Positions 58,201 to 64,000 of a DNA stretch of 64,000 bases are shown in pieces. The stretch's first letter is position 1. Each line of letters opens with the position of its first letter. The position numbers and the translations under genes are program-made. Under the pieces are notes generated by a model that saw only the letters and a program-made list of their open reading frames with translations, was not told the origin of the DNA and did no database searches. Origin of the DNA: Omphiscola glabra. Lineage: Eukaryota; Mollusca; Gastropoda; Lymnaeidae. The stretch is taken from NCBI GenBank assembly GCA_964017045.1, contig OZ024804.1, forward strand, positions 21,208,537 through 21,272,536, in the 5' to 3' direction.

Positions 58201-60959
58201 CTATGAGATTGTGGAAATGTTCGAATATTTTGGAATATAATATTATGATATTTTCGAACGTTATGATATTTTGCAATGTTATGATATTTTGGAATGTTTT
58301 TTTTTTAATAGTTGAATTATTTTTTATTTTTGTTAATTATGTCTATGATGAATAATTTAAGCAATGTGGTCAACTTGTCTTTGACTTCATCACGACGATT
58401 TCGTCTCGAGTGTTAAGTGAACCCATGCAGTGGGCTTAGACTTTTTCATTAAAGTTATTAAAACTTCACTCGGGATTTCATCTAAATACAAACAAGCTTC
58501 ACCGCTGTGACGTGACAGTCTTTGTTAGCTGTTCTACCGTCTTAAGAGTTAATAGTAGCGTGGTGATAGAATCCAGTTCTTCAACGGGAACTTAACCATC
58601 CTCAAAACATAATTGTGATTTTTTTTTTGTTGAAACTCTTTTGAAGGTTTTAAGGGGAAAGACTCCTTCAAGGGATATCTCGAAAAGTGTGGACCAATGG
58701 CCAAGTGGCAAAGATATATAAATAGTTATCTTTTTTTTAAAAATTATTTTGAGGGGAAAATCTTGAAATATGCTAATTAAAATATTCATTGCTAATTGTT
58801 TTGTTAATGATCTCTTTTTTTCATTTTTAGTTTTGACCATTTATTCATATTGTTATATTTATAAAATATCATTTTGTTAACACTTAAAGTTTTCATTTAA
58901 ACAAATTTGTTTATCCATCACTATATTTATTAACTACTATTGTATTATTTTAATACTATTTACGTTTTATGTGCATCCTTATTTTAAGAATTTATATTTA
59001 AATCTCTAAATATATTTATATTATCAATATATATCTAAAATTGCCTTTCACTCTGTATTTATTTATAAATTTTTATCTACATCAAATGACAAGCATTTAA
59101 ATAATTATTAAATATCATTATTACTACCCTGTACAATAGGGACAATGCATAAATTAAGCAAATAGTCTAAGGGCATGGGGATCACAAAGAAATTGTGACG
59201 ATATGTGATGAAGGGAAGTATCTTATTTTAATGTATAAACAAAAAAGTGGAGCTATCCGGGTATTGATGTATAAACAAAAAAGTGGAGTATCCGGGTATT
59301 GATGTACAAACAGAAAAGTGGAGCTATCAGGACATTGATGTATAAACAGAAAAGGGGAGGTCTCCGGACATTGATGTACAAACAGAAAAGTGGGGCTATC
59401 AGGACATTGATGTATAAACAAAAAAGTGGAGCTATCAGGACATTGATGTATAAACAGAAAAGGGGAGCTATCCGGGTATTGATGTATAAACAGAAAAGTG
59501 GAGCTATCAGGACATTGATGTATAAACAGAAAAGGGGAGCTCTCCGGGCATTGAACAACGCCTTTGACATTGAATTTATTTCAAATGGTTTGTTGCCTAT
59601 GCGATATCGATAAACTAACAACAGAACATCTAACATTGGGCATGGCTACTTCAAATTTGACTTACCTCGATGCTCGTTGAAAGGTGATCCCGGGGAGGAC
59701 ACACTGTCCTCATCCCCGTCCTTGTCGCTCTCGTCAGCCTCGTCAGCACGCTGATGCTTGACTGGATTGTTGTCCGGTGACTCCGACGCCTCCGAGTGAG
59801 GTCTCTTCTCAACCAATCCAATGACGTTTCCCGGTCTAGTGTTGTCTTTGAAGCTCGTGCCTGTATACTCGGGGCCGGACGGAAAAGACATTGCGGATTT
59901 GGTGATATGAAATTGGGGCGACGACTCTAGTAAGGAAGTTGGTGACCTCCTCGGCGAGTTCGGAGTTGCCGGCCTTGACAAAAACGGCGAAGTCGACCGG
60001 GAAAGGGCCCGTTCTGGTGTGGAATGTTTTAAAAATGATGCCAATGGTACAGACGAAAGTCCAGTCGATGGTACAGGCGGCGAAACAGCCGCTGGTACAA
60101 AAGGTGGTGTCGACGTGTGGTAAGAATGGAGGAAATGTTCTGAATGTTTGCCGGCCGATATCGAAAATGTATCGTGTCGACTTTCACCATCAAGAGATAC
60201 TGCTCGTTCAAGTGACCGTTCTTGCCAGTGTTCATGAAATAGAGCTTTTTTTGAATCGTGAAATCCTGTCCTGGTGGGCTGTAAGAAATGTTCATGCGCC
60301 AAGCCATGCTGAAAATGTGGCAGTGACGTTGTTGGCATTGTCTGGGGTGCGACTATCGATGTCGGGGACAAGTGAGCGGTCTGGCGATTCATGTAAAACA
60401 GCTGCTCATAATGGCGCTTGTACAACATATCCATCAACGTCTGTTGCTGGTGACGCTGTACACTGTCGTCTCTGTTGAACAACATCCTCTGCTCCATCTG
60501 CTGTTTGTATTCGAGGTCTCTCAGATCGGTGTACTCGGCCACCATCCGGCGATGCTCTGTGATTTGTTGTTGATAGCTTTCCTCGTAAGAGTTCTTTGCC
60601 CTTTCTTGGGGATCTGCACTGCTGATGTTATCGCTTCTCTCGCCACCAACCGACGAGGCAGACGAGAGTGATGGCGGTGACGTGCATGCCACGCCCAGTT
60701 TAGCACCACAAGAGTTGATGACGTCATCATTATTGTCCTTCGGTCCGTAGTGGTGCGTCTCGGTCTTATACTCCCTGAAATTTGATTTGACTTCATTACC
60801 TCGTGTAGTCCCCATTTTACTCCTGTCATCATTGTAGTCGTCGTCCTCTTCGGTTATGACGTCAATATCAACTTCCGGTTCTTTATCATCATCTCCGCTG
60901 TTTTTGGTTTCGTATCTCATTGGGTTCACTACCGGTGAACGTGATTTTGTCGGCTGCAT
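39597..60959 (-). CDS. evx: Even-skipped homeobox transcription factor (Evx), whole coding span, 3 coding exons
   Basis: The joined exons 60959-59666, 43003-42846 and 40220-39597 total 2076 nt and encode 691 residues plus a stop. The homeodomain (residues 439-498) has the Evx signatures [33 protein letters not shown] and [14 protein letters not shown]. Helix-3 residues W48, F49, Q50, N51 and R53 are intact, so binding of TAAT-core DNA in the nucleus is expected. The segment after the homeodomain ([20 protein letters not shown]) also resembles Evx. Introns are phase 1 (GTAAGT...AG, 16.66 kb) and phase 0 (GTAAGG...AG, 2.6 kb), the latter between homeodomain residues 46 and 47. Vertebrate EVX1 and EVX2 are about 400-480 residues, so this protein is long, mainly in its N-terminus. 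Evx proteins act in posterior axis and nervous-system patterning; that role here is inferred. No Hox neighbour is visible. Confidence 0.95.
40221..42845 (-). other. Evx intron 2
   Basis: This is a 2.6-kb phase-0 intron with GT-AG ends. It holds two and a half copies of a 56-bp repeat (40430-40565; core TAGTCTAGCTAAGAG), a T run (40704-40724), a complex block at about 41100-41480, a C/T-rich degenerate repeat of about 32 bp (41935-42150; core GTGCCTTATCTTCCCC) after a C12 tract, and a MITE at 42382-42585. No coding sequence is recognised. Confidence 0.85.
42382..42585. mobile_element. hAT-type MITE (CAGAGGCGTA ends), 204 bp, in Evx intron 2
   Basis: The ends are CAGAGGCGTAGCG and AGCTACGCCACTG. 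Interior motifs CCCGGGCGCCA occur near both ends and a GGGCGCGAATCTTGTCCCC-type duplication lies near the right end. The 8-bp duplication TGACTACC is perfect (42374-42381 and 42586-42593). It is the same family as 8342-8511. Confidence 0.93.
42846..43003 (-). CDS. evx: Evx coding exon 2 (homeodomain residues 1-46)
   Basis: This 158-nt exon supplies residues 432-484 when joined to the single base left by exon 1 (G+CT = Ala). Homeodomain residue 1 is the Val codon starting at 42983, and residue 46 is the last Lys codon. The acceptor is CCTTGTCCAG|CTTC and the donor is ATTAAG|GTAAGG. Core residues F8, L16 and F20 are in place. The window encodes no other homeodomain that I can find. Confidence 0.96.
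43004..43550. other. AT-rich intron sequence
   Basis: Nothing is recognised between exon 2 and the 24-bp array. Confidence 0.55.
43553..43770. repeat. 24-bp tandem array, about 9 copies, in Evx intron 1
   Basis: The unit contains GTGGGTCTTGTTTTGTCTTT then CTCG. It is open in all frames on both strands with 8-residue cycles. This is an artefact. Confidence 0.95.
43771..45800. other. Evx intron 1 sequence with a complex block
   Basis: Mostly AT-rich. About 44820-45110 is GC-balanced and non-repetitive (for example GATTACAGCCAATTAAAGCC), a candidate enhancer. A MITE-like relic is annotated separately at 44216-44310. No gene is recognised. Confidence 0.45.
44216..44310. mobile_element. Tigger/pogo-like MITE relic
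   Basis: The left CAGGCATACCACGCTTTACG and the inverted right end (CCTATACCTCGCTATACGG) resemble pogo/Tigger-family termini (CAGGCATACCTCG). TA is found just beyond the right end, but no clean TA lies at the left border. It is short and non-coding. Confidence 0.5.
45805..46377 (+). pseudogene. LINE 3' fragment with target-site duplication
   Basis: The translation begins [17 protein letters not shown], then [17 protein letters not shown], and after frameshifts [14 protein letters not shown] and [12 protein letters not shown], the C-terminal part of a non-LTR reverse transcriptase. It ends in ATGATGATGATGA. A 19-bp direct repeat flanks it (45786-45804 and 46378-46396, two mismatches; starts TTGAGGTAC), marking a 5'-truncated insertion. 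The same family lies at 50316-50649. Confidence 0.9.
46397..46685. other. Spacer with C22 tract
   Basis: A run of 22 C lies at 46574-46595. Nothing else is recognised. Confidence 0.6.
46686..46945. repeat. 18-bp tandem array, about 14 degenerate copies
   Basis: The unit is ATCAGTGGGTCGGTTACC with many substitutions. A longer segment around AAGGTCATACAAGAT recurs at 46826 and 46914. Confidence 0.88.
46946..47594. other. Spacer
   Basis: Balanced composition to about 47330, then AT-rich. No gene is recognised. Confidence 0.5.
47595..48530 (+). pseudogene. LINE 3' fragment with an internally amplified 12-codon repeat
   Basis: In shifting frames the sequence reads like the tail of a mollusc non-LTR reverse transcriptase: [16 protein letters not shown] (about 47670), [16 protein letters not shown] (about 47815), then [20 protein letters not shown]. 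The 36-bp array follows, and afterwards [20 protein letters not shown] resumes about 48405-48470, with a terminal AAAGGACAAGTGATGATGA as in related LINE 3' ends. It is non-functional. Confidence 0.8.
47915..48430. repeat. 36-bp tandem array, about 14 copies, inside the LINE tail
   Basis: The unit contains GCAGTGTGCTGGATGAGACT then GAGAGAACATGGGGGT. Each unit encodes a 12-residue cycle ([12 protein letters not shown]) that corresponds to the segment after RRGR in the host LINE reading frame. The last unit is shortened by 4 nt. Frames are open on both strands. Confidence 0.96.
48531..50315. other. Evx intron 1 sequence with a strong complex block
   Basis: A 62-bp imperfect duplication lies at 48675-48795 (CATACTCATATTCTGTG). 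About 49000-49640 is the longest GC-balanced non-repetitive block in the intron, with GATTGGCC, TAATGATTGG and GGGCTGATTAATAAG motifs, and is a good enhancer candidate. Short open frames there are not recognised. Confidence 0.45.
50316..50649 (+). pseudogene. LINE 3' fragment, same family as 45805-46377
   Basis: The translation reads [20 protein letters not shown], then after shifts [12 protein letters not shown] and GQAKALHGL, ending near GGGCTGTAGCGTCAC as in the other copy. A 9-bp repeat TGTCTTGCA at 50307-50315 and 50650-50658 may be the target duplication. Stops and frameshifts are present. Confidence 0.85.
50875..54212. repeat. 25-bp satellite, about 133 monomers, with higher-order repeats, in Evx intron 1
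   Basis: The monomer contains GTCTTTGAGCTTCAATGG then TTAATCT. Zone 1 (about 50880-52190) is mostly GGCTAATC or TTGCTAATC. Zone 2 (about 52190-53880) is mostly TTGTTAATC. Zone 3 (about 53880-54210) is a TTTTTGAGTTTCAGTGG variant. Blocks at 51121, 51421 and 51721 are identical over 60 bp (300-bp unit). Rare 24-bp monomers (TTAATCGTC) recur 648 bp apart (52494/53142 and 52769/53417). Confidence 0.97.
54325..55417 (-). mobile_element. hAT transposon relic, 1.1 kb
   Basis: The ends CAGAGGTTCCCAAACTTT and AAAGTGG/GGGAATCACTG are inverted hAT-type termini. Flanking octamers CTCTACAC (54317-54324) and CTCTACAA (55418-55425) match at 7 of 8. Only the end of a transposase gene remains inside (minus strand). 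A 21-bp repeat (CATTTTCATTTCATGGACCC, 3-4 copies) lies at 55258-55335 near the right end. Internal deletion explains the short length. Confidence 0.92.
54630..54914 (-). pseudogene. hAT transposase C-terminal dimerisation domain (truncated)
   Basis: The minus-strand frame contains [40 protein letters not shown] and [17 protein letters not shown] and ends in HPSH. This is the hAT-family C-terminal region found in ZBED5/FAM200-type proteins. The BED finger and catalytic part are missing, so this is the remnant of the transposase of the enclosing element, about 95 codons against several hundred in an intact one. Confidence 0.9.
55426..57104. other. Evx intron 1 sequence
   Basis: No gene is seen. 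CCATCCAACA-type degenerate repeats lie at 56040-56220, a 47-bp direct repeat at about 56334-56430 (TATTCCTACGCCGGCCATCA, 2 copies), a balanced block at 56510-56660 and a C16 tract at 56825-56840. Confidence 0.5.
57105..57645. repeat. 21-bp tandem array, about 24 copies
   Basis: The unit contains AACAATAGTGAAGGTAGTCA with frequent inserted TATA-type spacers. Most units carry an AACAAT core. Frames on both strands stay open with 7-residue cycles (artefact). Confidence 0.92.
57646..59220. other. AT-rich intron sequence with G12 tracts and a degenerate repeat
   Basis: Two G12 tracts lie at 57863-57874 and 57885-57896. From 57985 to 58300 degenerate units of about 20 bp (TATGGGAATGATATAAGATT) recur. 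The remainder is AT-rich with nothing recognised. Confidence 0.55.
59225..59562. repeat. 36-bp tandem array, about 9 copies, 100 bp inside Evx intron 1
   Basis: The unit contains TTGATGTATAAACAGAAAAG then TGGAGCTATCAGGACA. It is open on both strands with 12-residue cycles. It ends about 100 bp from the exon 1 splice donor. Confidence 0.95.
59666..60959 (-). CDS. evx: Evx coding exon 1 (N-terminal regulatory region)
   Basis: This exon encodes residues 1-431 and one base of codon 432. ATG at 60959-60957 (context TACCATGC) is chosen because the upstream open frame crosses an acceptor-like TTTTACTTTTCAG that ends at 60968, so the 55 codons above are probably intron. Visible features are an acidic stretch at about 21-45, a Glu/Gln-rich possibly coiled-coil stretch at about 118-190, a region rich in SP/TP sites at about 283-350, and a second acidic patch at about 405-420 just before the homeodomain exon. 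No known domain is visible outside the acidic and low-complexity parts. The donor is CGAG|GTAAGT at 59666/59665. The 179-codon plus-strand frame across 59939-60478 is a shadow. Confidence 0.92.
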
Positions 60960-60967
60960 GGTAAAAT

Positions 60968-62304
60968 CTGAAAAGTAAAATAACAAACATTTGAACAAAC
61001 AAACAAACACACAGTTAACTTCACAATTAAATTTACACTGGTTTTCTTTAATTATATAACTTATTTCAAACATATGTATTATGTAAGGAAACAAGTCTAG
61101 ATCGCATGTAAAAATAAAATACACACAGTTTAAGAGGGATTGGGGAGGGTGATAAAAAAAAGGAGTTCCCTTGTCATATTATATTAGGTATAGAGGCGAT
61201 GTTTATTTAATAATTGCAACAAACGCTAACGGTACACGGAGCTAAGTTATAGTAAATTAATCTGAAATTAAACTAATTATAATTGTTTCGTGGATGAAAT
61301 CTGATTTTAAAAAATCAAAATATTATGGCAATTATGGGGCTTTGTGTTTCAGGGTCTATTCCTTTTTTTTAATGTGAGAATTCTTATTTCAAAATACTAA
61401 ACTGTGAGATTTAATGGTAGTGGCAGTGCAACTTCAAATAATAAAAAGAGGTATGTTTTTCTTTTATTATTTTTATCATTTTTGTCTCCTTCAAAATTAT
61501 TACATTGACTATCATTATAATCATAATTTATAATCATCATTATTATTTAGACCGATGTTCGATAAATAAATGTATGTCTGCGTTTCTATTTTAATTGTTT
61601 CTTATTTCATAAAAAAATAGGTCATGTAATACTCGTTAAGTTTAAATAAATAATTATAATATTCCTTTCAATAATACTACCACAGAGTAACAAATAGTGT
61701 GAGATAATTATCATTATTCATCGTCATAGATACTATAAATCCATTTATAAAATTACATGTTTTACTTATAATAGAAATATCACAAAAGATTACATAAAAA
61801 TCATGTTATATATATATCCGTACTATCAAAATAACTTACAGGAAAGTATTTATGGGCATAGGCCTCTCATTTATCATGATTATCACACCTGAGATAAAAG
61901 GCTATATTTCATGATTATCACAACTTACAACAAATGACCTATATTATAGAGATGTTTATTTTCCTCGCCGTTTCTCGTCGCCCATCAGATCCGAAGCCAG
62001 AATTCCTAATTTGACATCTATACCACACACAAGGCACAGTTGACAAAACAATTCGCTGCTCGGTACTAACAACCCACACACACACATGTCTTGTCAACCT
62101 GGGCTTCACGGGTTGTGCCGATGTCAACCCAAGAGGACACCCGGCAGTGCGACAGAACACACTTGCACTGAGAACACGGGGGAGACCTGATCCCACGGTA
62201 CGTCAACTCCAAGCAGTGAACGTCTGCTCTTCAAAAGCCGACTTCAAAACCCACCTCCTGTCTCATCACGCCATTTTCTCCCACGGGGCGTGGCACGTTT
62301 TTAC
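60968..62304 (-). other. Evx 5' flank or 5'-UTR intron
   Basis: The stretch from 60968 to about 61950 is very AT-rich, with a 42-bp imperfect duplication near 61865-61935 (ATGATTATCACA). From about 61950 to 62300 the sequence is GC-balanced and non-repetitive. The short open frames there resemble nothing I recognise. If the candidate donor at 62305 is real, this whole stretch is an intron. Confidence 0.4.
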
Positions 62305-62430
62305 CTGATGGTCGTTGACAGGTGTCAATTCAAGGTAGCGTACCTGTCCTTTACGGTTAAGCTAGTAACGACTGATTTGATTGGAGGGGAGGTGGTCGGT
62401 GAATTATAACCGGGATGTTTCATTGGTTAA
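62305..62430 (-). promoter_or_regulatory. Candidate Evx promoter and non-coding first exon
   Basis: Reading toward Evx, the minus strand has a CCAAT box (62426-62422), a TATAAT-like box (62408-62403), a second CCAAT (62384-62380) and then a donor-like CATCAG|GTAAAA with the exon ending at 62305. This would splice to the acceptor just above the Evx ATG (exon resuming at 60967), giving a 1.3-kb intron in the 5' UTR. The motifs are seen; the assembly into a promoter and exon is inferred. Confidence 0.3.
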
Positions 62431-63479
62431 ATGAAAAAAAAACGGATGGATTCTTTTCACGGAAGAAATTCTCGAGGAATAACCAACAACATCATTAGCA
62501 GGCAGCATTGATGACTTGAAAGGTCGGACTCTTTTGTTTTGGTCCAGGCTGCTGAGCCGGCCTTAAACACATAATTTACGTAATGGTATGTTTAAAATTT
62601 AAAGCCGAGATTCCGGTGATTAGGAAATTAGACCTGCCTTAAAATAACAATAACAATTAACCCTTTATGGCTTCACTTGACGGTGGCACAAGAGAAAATT
62701 GTGGAATTGAAAGTTAATGGAATAAAACGTTGTTGCGTCAAGGTCTACTATATCCCTCTGACGTCAATGATTTCAAATTAAATAGTGAATAGTGTTAAAT
62801 ATGAATAGTGAATAGTGTTAAACATGAAAGTGTGCAATTTTTGAAAAGGGGAAGGGGGTTATAGTTTTGGCTACAAGTTCACAAGGTCAATAAGTCGTAC
62901 AAGAAAAAAAATGCTGCTTACAGTTACAGTCATTTGGGCTAAAAGAATAAAAATTTGTACTGAAAATAGTGAAAATGAACAATCAGAAAATTGTAGTCCT
63001 ATGACAGCGACTATGACTATGACTATGTCTATGACTATGACGGCGACTATGATCTGATCTAACTTGGGGGCCTAAGGAGAAAAATGTCCGCTTTGACTTG
63101 CTTGTTTAGTTGTTCATCTTGTGTAGTACTATGTCTCTATGACTATCGCTGAAAGCGTGCAACTTTGTTGGGGGTCCACCGTGTATTATGAAACTGTGCA
63201 GATAAAAATAAAAAATATTGGCATCTGCAAGCGTAACGTGGTGTTGGGAAGTTTTGCAGAGATTTGTATCAGTTACATGCCATTATATTCCGATTAATTC
63301 TAAAATCACAACAAACACGAATAGAATGCCATTAATTAACTCTAAGTAGGCCTATAAGAATCCTATAACAACGCCAAAATAGACTTCAGTTTTAAGGCTA
63401 TAATAAGGAATAGGCTGTTAACGTAATACAATATATTGATTCATTGACATAATAATTTACTTCTTCTTCTATATATTAA
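62431..63479. other. Presumed upstream flank of Evx
   Basis: No gene is seen. Two small repeats are present: GAATAGTGTTAAA-containing units at 62782-62824 and GACTATGACTATG units at 63008-63052. The rest is AT-rich. Confidence 0.5.
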
Positions 63480-64000
63480 GGGCCCACTAATTTATTGATA
63501 ATTCTGGCTCCTATGCATCTAGATGGGATTTGCAATGTTTCTGTGCCTTGTGCTGATGAGGATATTTCACTGTTTGCAAGGGCTACTTAGTGAAAGTATC
63601 ATGCACTAGGGGTTGGAAAGTCTGAAGCAATAGACGCAAATGTGTCAAGTGTTGTCGACTCAGCTGTTCTTTTTTGAAAGCTTGTTCCAGTCGCTGATTG
63701 TCTTTGGCAGGAATGAGCAGTTCCTATACTTGCTTATTGCTGGTATGCGCAAGAACTGCCTGTCATGGCCTCGACGAGTTTCTGTTTAATGCTGGAGCAG
63801 TGGACCAGTCCATTATTTATCTTGTACATCATGGAGAGCCTGGATAGTCGTCGTAGTTTCTCCAATGGTGACCAGCCCAGTGTTTCCAGCATGCTGCCAA
63901 CACTAGAAGTATTCCTGTAGCGGTTCAGGACATAGCGTTCTTCTCATCGCTGAACCGCCTCGAACCTGTCGATGCTCGTCTGGGTAAAAATTGGTCCCAG
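63480..64000 (-). pseudogene. CR1/jockey-type LINE 3' fragment running off the window edge
   Basis: The minus-strand reading from the edge gives GPIFTQTSIDRFEAVQR, stop, EERYVLNRYRNTSSV, GSMLETLGWSPLEKLRRLSR and LSMMYKINNGLVH, then after a shift RRGHDRQFLRIP and NCSFLPKTISDWNKLSKK. This is the reverse-transcriptase C-terminal region of CR1/jockey-like elements. A stop codon and a frameshift show it is dead. Confidence 0.88.

Larger units (their letters stand above)
43004..59665 (-). other. Evx intron 1
   Basis: This 16.7-kb phase-1 intron separates the N-terminal exon from the homeodomain. It contains a 24-bp array, a Tigger-like MITE, three LINE fragments, an 18-bp array, the large 25-bp satellite, a hAT relic, and 21-bp and 36-bp arrays. 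It also has complex blocks at 44820-45110 and 49000-49640. Ends are GTAAGT and CCAG. Confidence 0.85.

Noticed and set aside
59939..60478. 179-codon plus-strand frame
   Set aside because: It lies antisense to Evx coding exon 1 and has no recognisable product; a shadow frame.
60960..61124. 55-codon upstream extension of the Evx open frame
   Set aside because: It is hydrophobic and low-complexity, and it crosses a good acceptor (TTTTACTTTTCAG). The ATG at 60959 has a better context and starts the Evx-like sequence.
61939..62196. 85-codon minus-strand frame with several Cys residues
   Set aside because: No recognisable zinc-finger spacing or homologous family is seen; it probably lies in promoter or 5' flank sequence.

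Overview
This is eukaryotic, animal nuclear DNA, most likely from a mollusc and plausibly a heterobranch gastropod. That guess rests on the lophotrochozoan look of the one clear gene and on the style of the non-LTR retrotransposon tails, so it is an inference. Only one protein-coding host gene can be supported: an even-skipped/Evx homeobox gene on the minus strand. Its coding exons lie at 60959-59666, 43003-42846 and 40220-39597. Splice sites are canonical and the reading phase is continuous. The predicted protein has 691 residues with the homeodomain at residues 439-498. The homeodomain is split by an intron between positions 46 and 47. Coding exon 1 begins 8 nt downstream of a good splice acceptor, so a non-coding 5' exon is likely; a candidate exon and promoter lie at about 62305-62430.

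The rest is non-coding and repeat-rich. By my own rough addition about 18 kb, more than a quarter of the window, is tandem repeat in over 30 mostly unrelated arrays with periods of 12 to 54 bp. The largest is a 25-bp satellite of about 3.3 kb (50875-54212) inside Evx intron 1, with visible higher-order structure: a 300-bp 12-monomer unit, then a 648-bp 26-monomer unit. Most long open frames in the window are artefacts of arrays whose monomers lack stop codons.

Mobile-element remnants are numerous. There is a 1.1-kb hAT transposon relic encoding a transposase C-terminus (54325-55417). Five short non-autonomous elements with hAT-type ends have 8-bp target duplications, four of them perfect. Three foldback or TA-flanked MITE-like elements lie at 31.8-33.6 kb. 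Six broken LINE 3' ends are present (17.7, 32.1, 45.8, 47.6, 50.3 and 63.5 kb). In one of them (47600-48530) a 12-codon piece of the reverse-transcriptase tail has expanded into a 36-bp tandem array.

Layout: 1-39.5 kb is the region 3' of Evx, with arrays, MITEs and stretches of complex sequence; 39.6-61.0 kb is the Evx transcription unit with a 2.6-kb intron 2 and a 16.7-kb intron 1; 61-64 kb is the presumed 5' flank with a LINE fragment at the edge. Several GC-balanced, non-repetitive blocks (3.4, 20.9, 22.4, 31.0, 37.2, 44.9 and 49.0 kb) stand out from the AT-rich background and are candidate cis-regulatory elements. No Hox gene, tRNA, rRNA or CRISPR array is supported.
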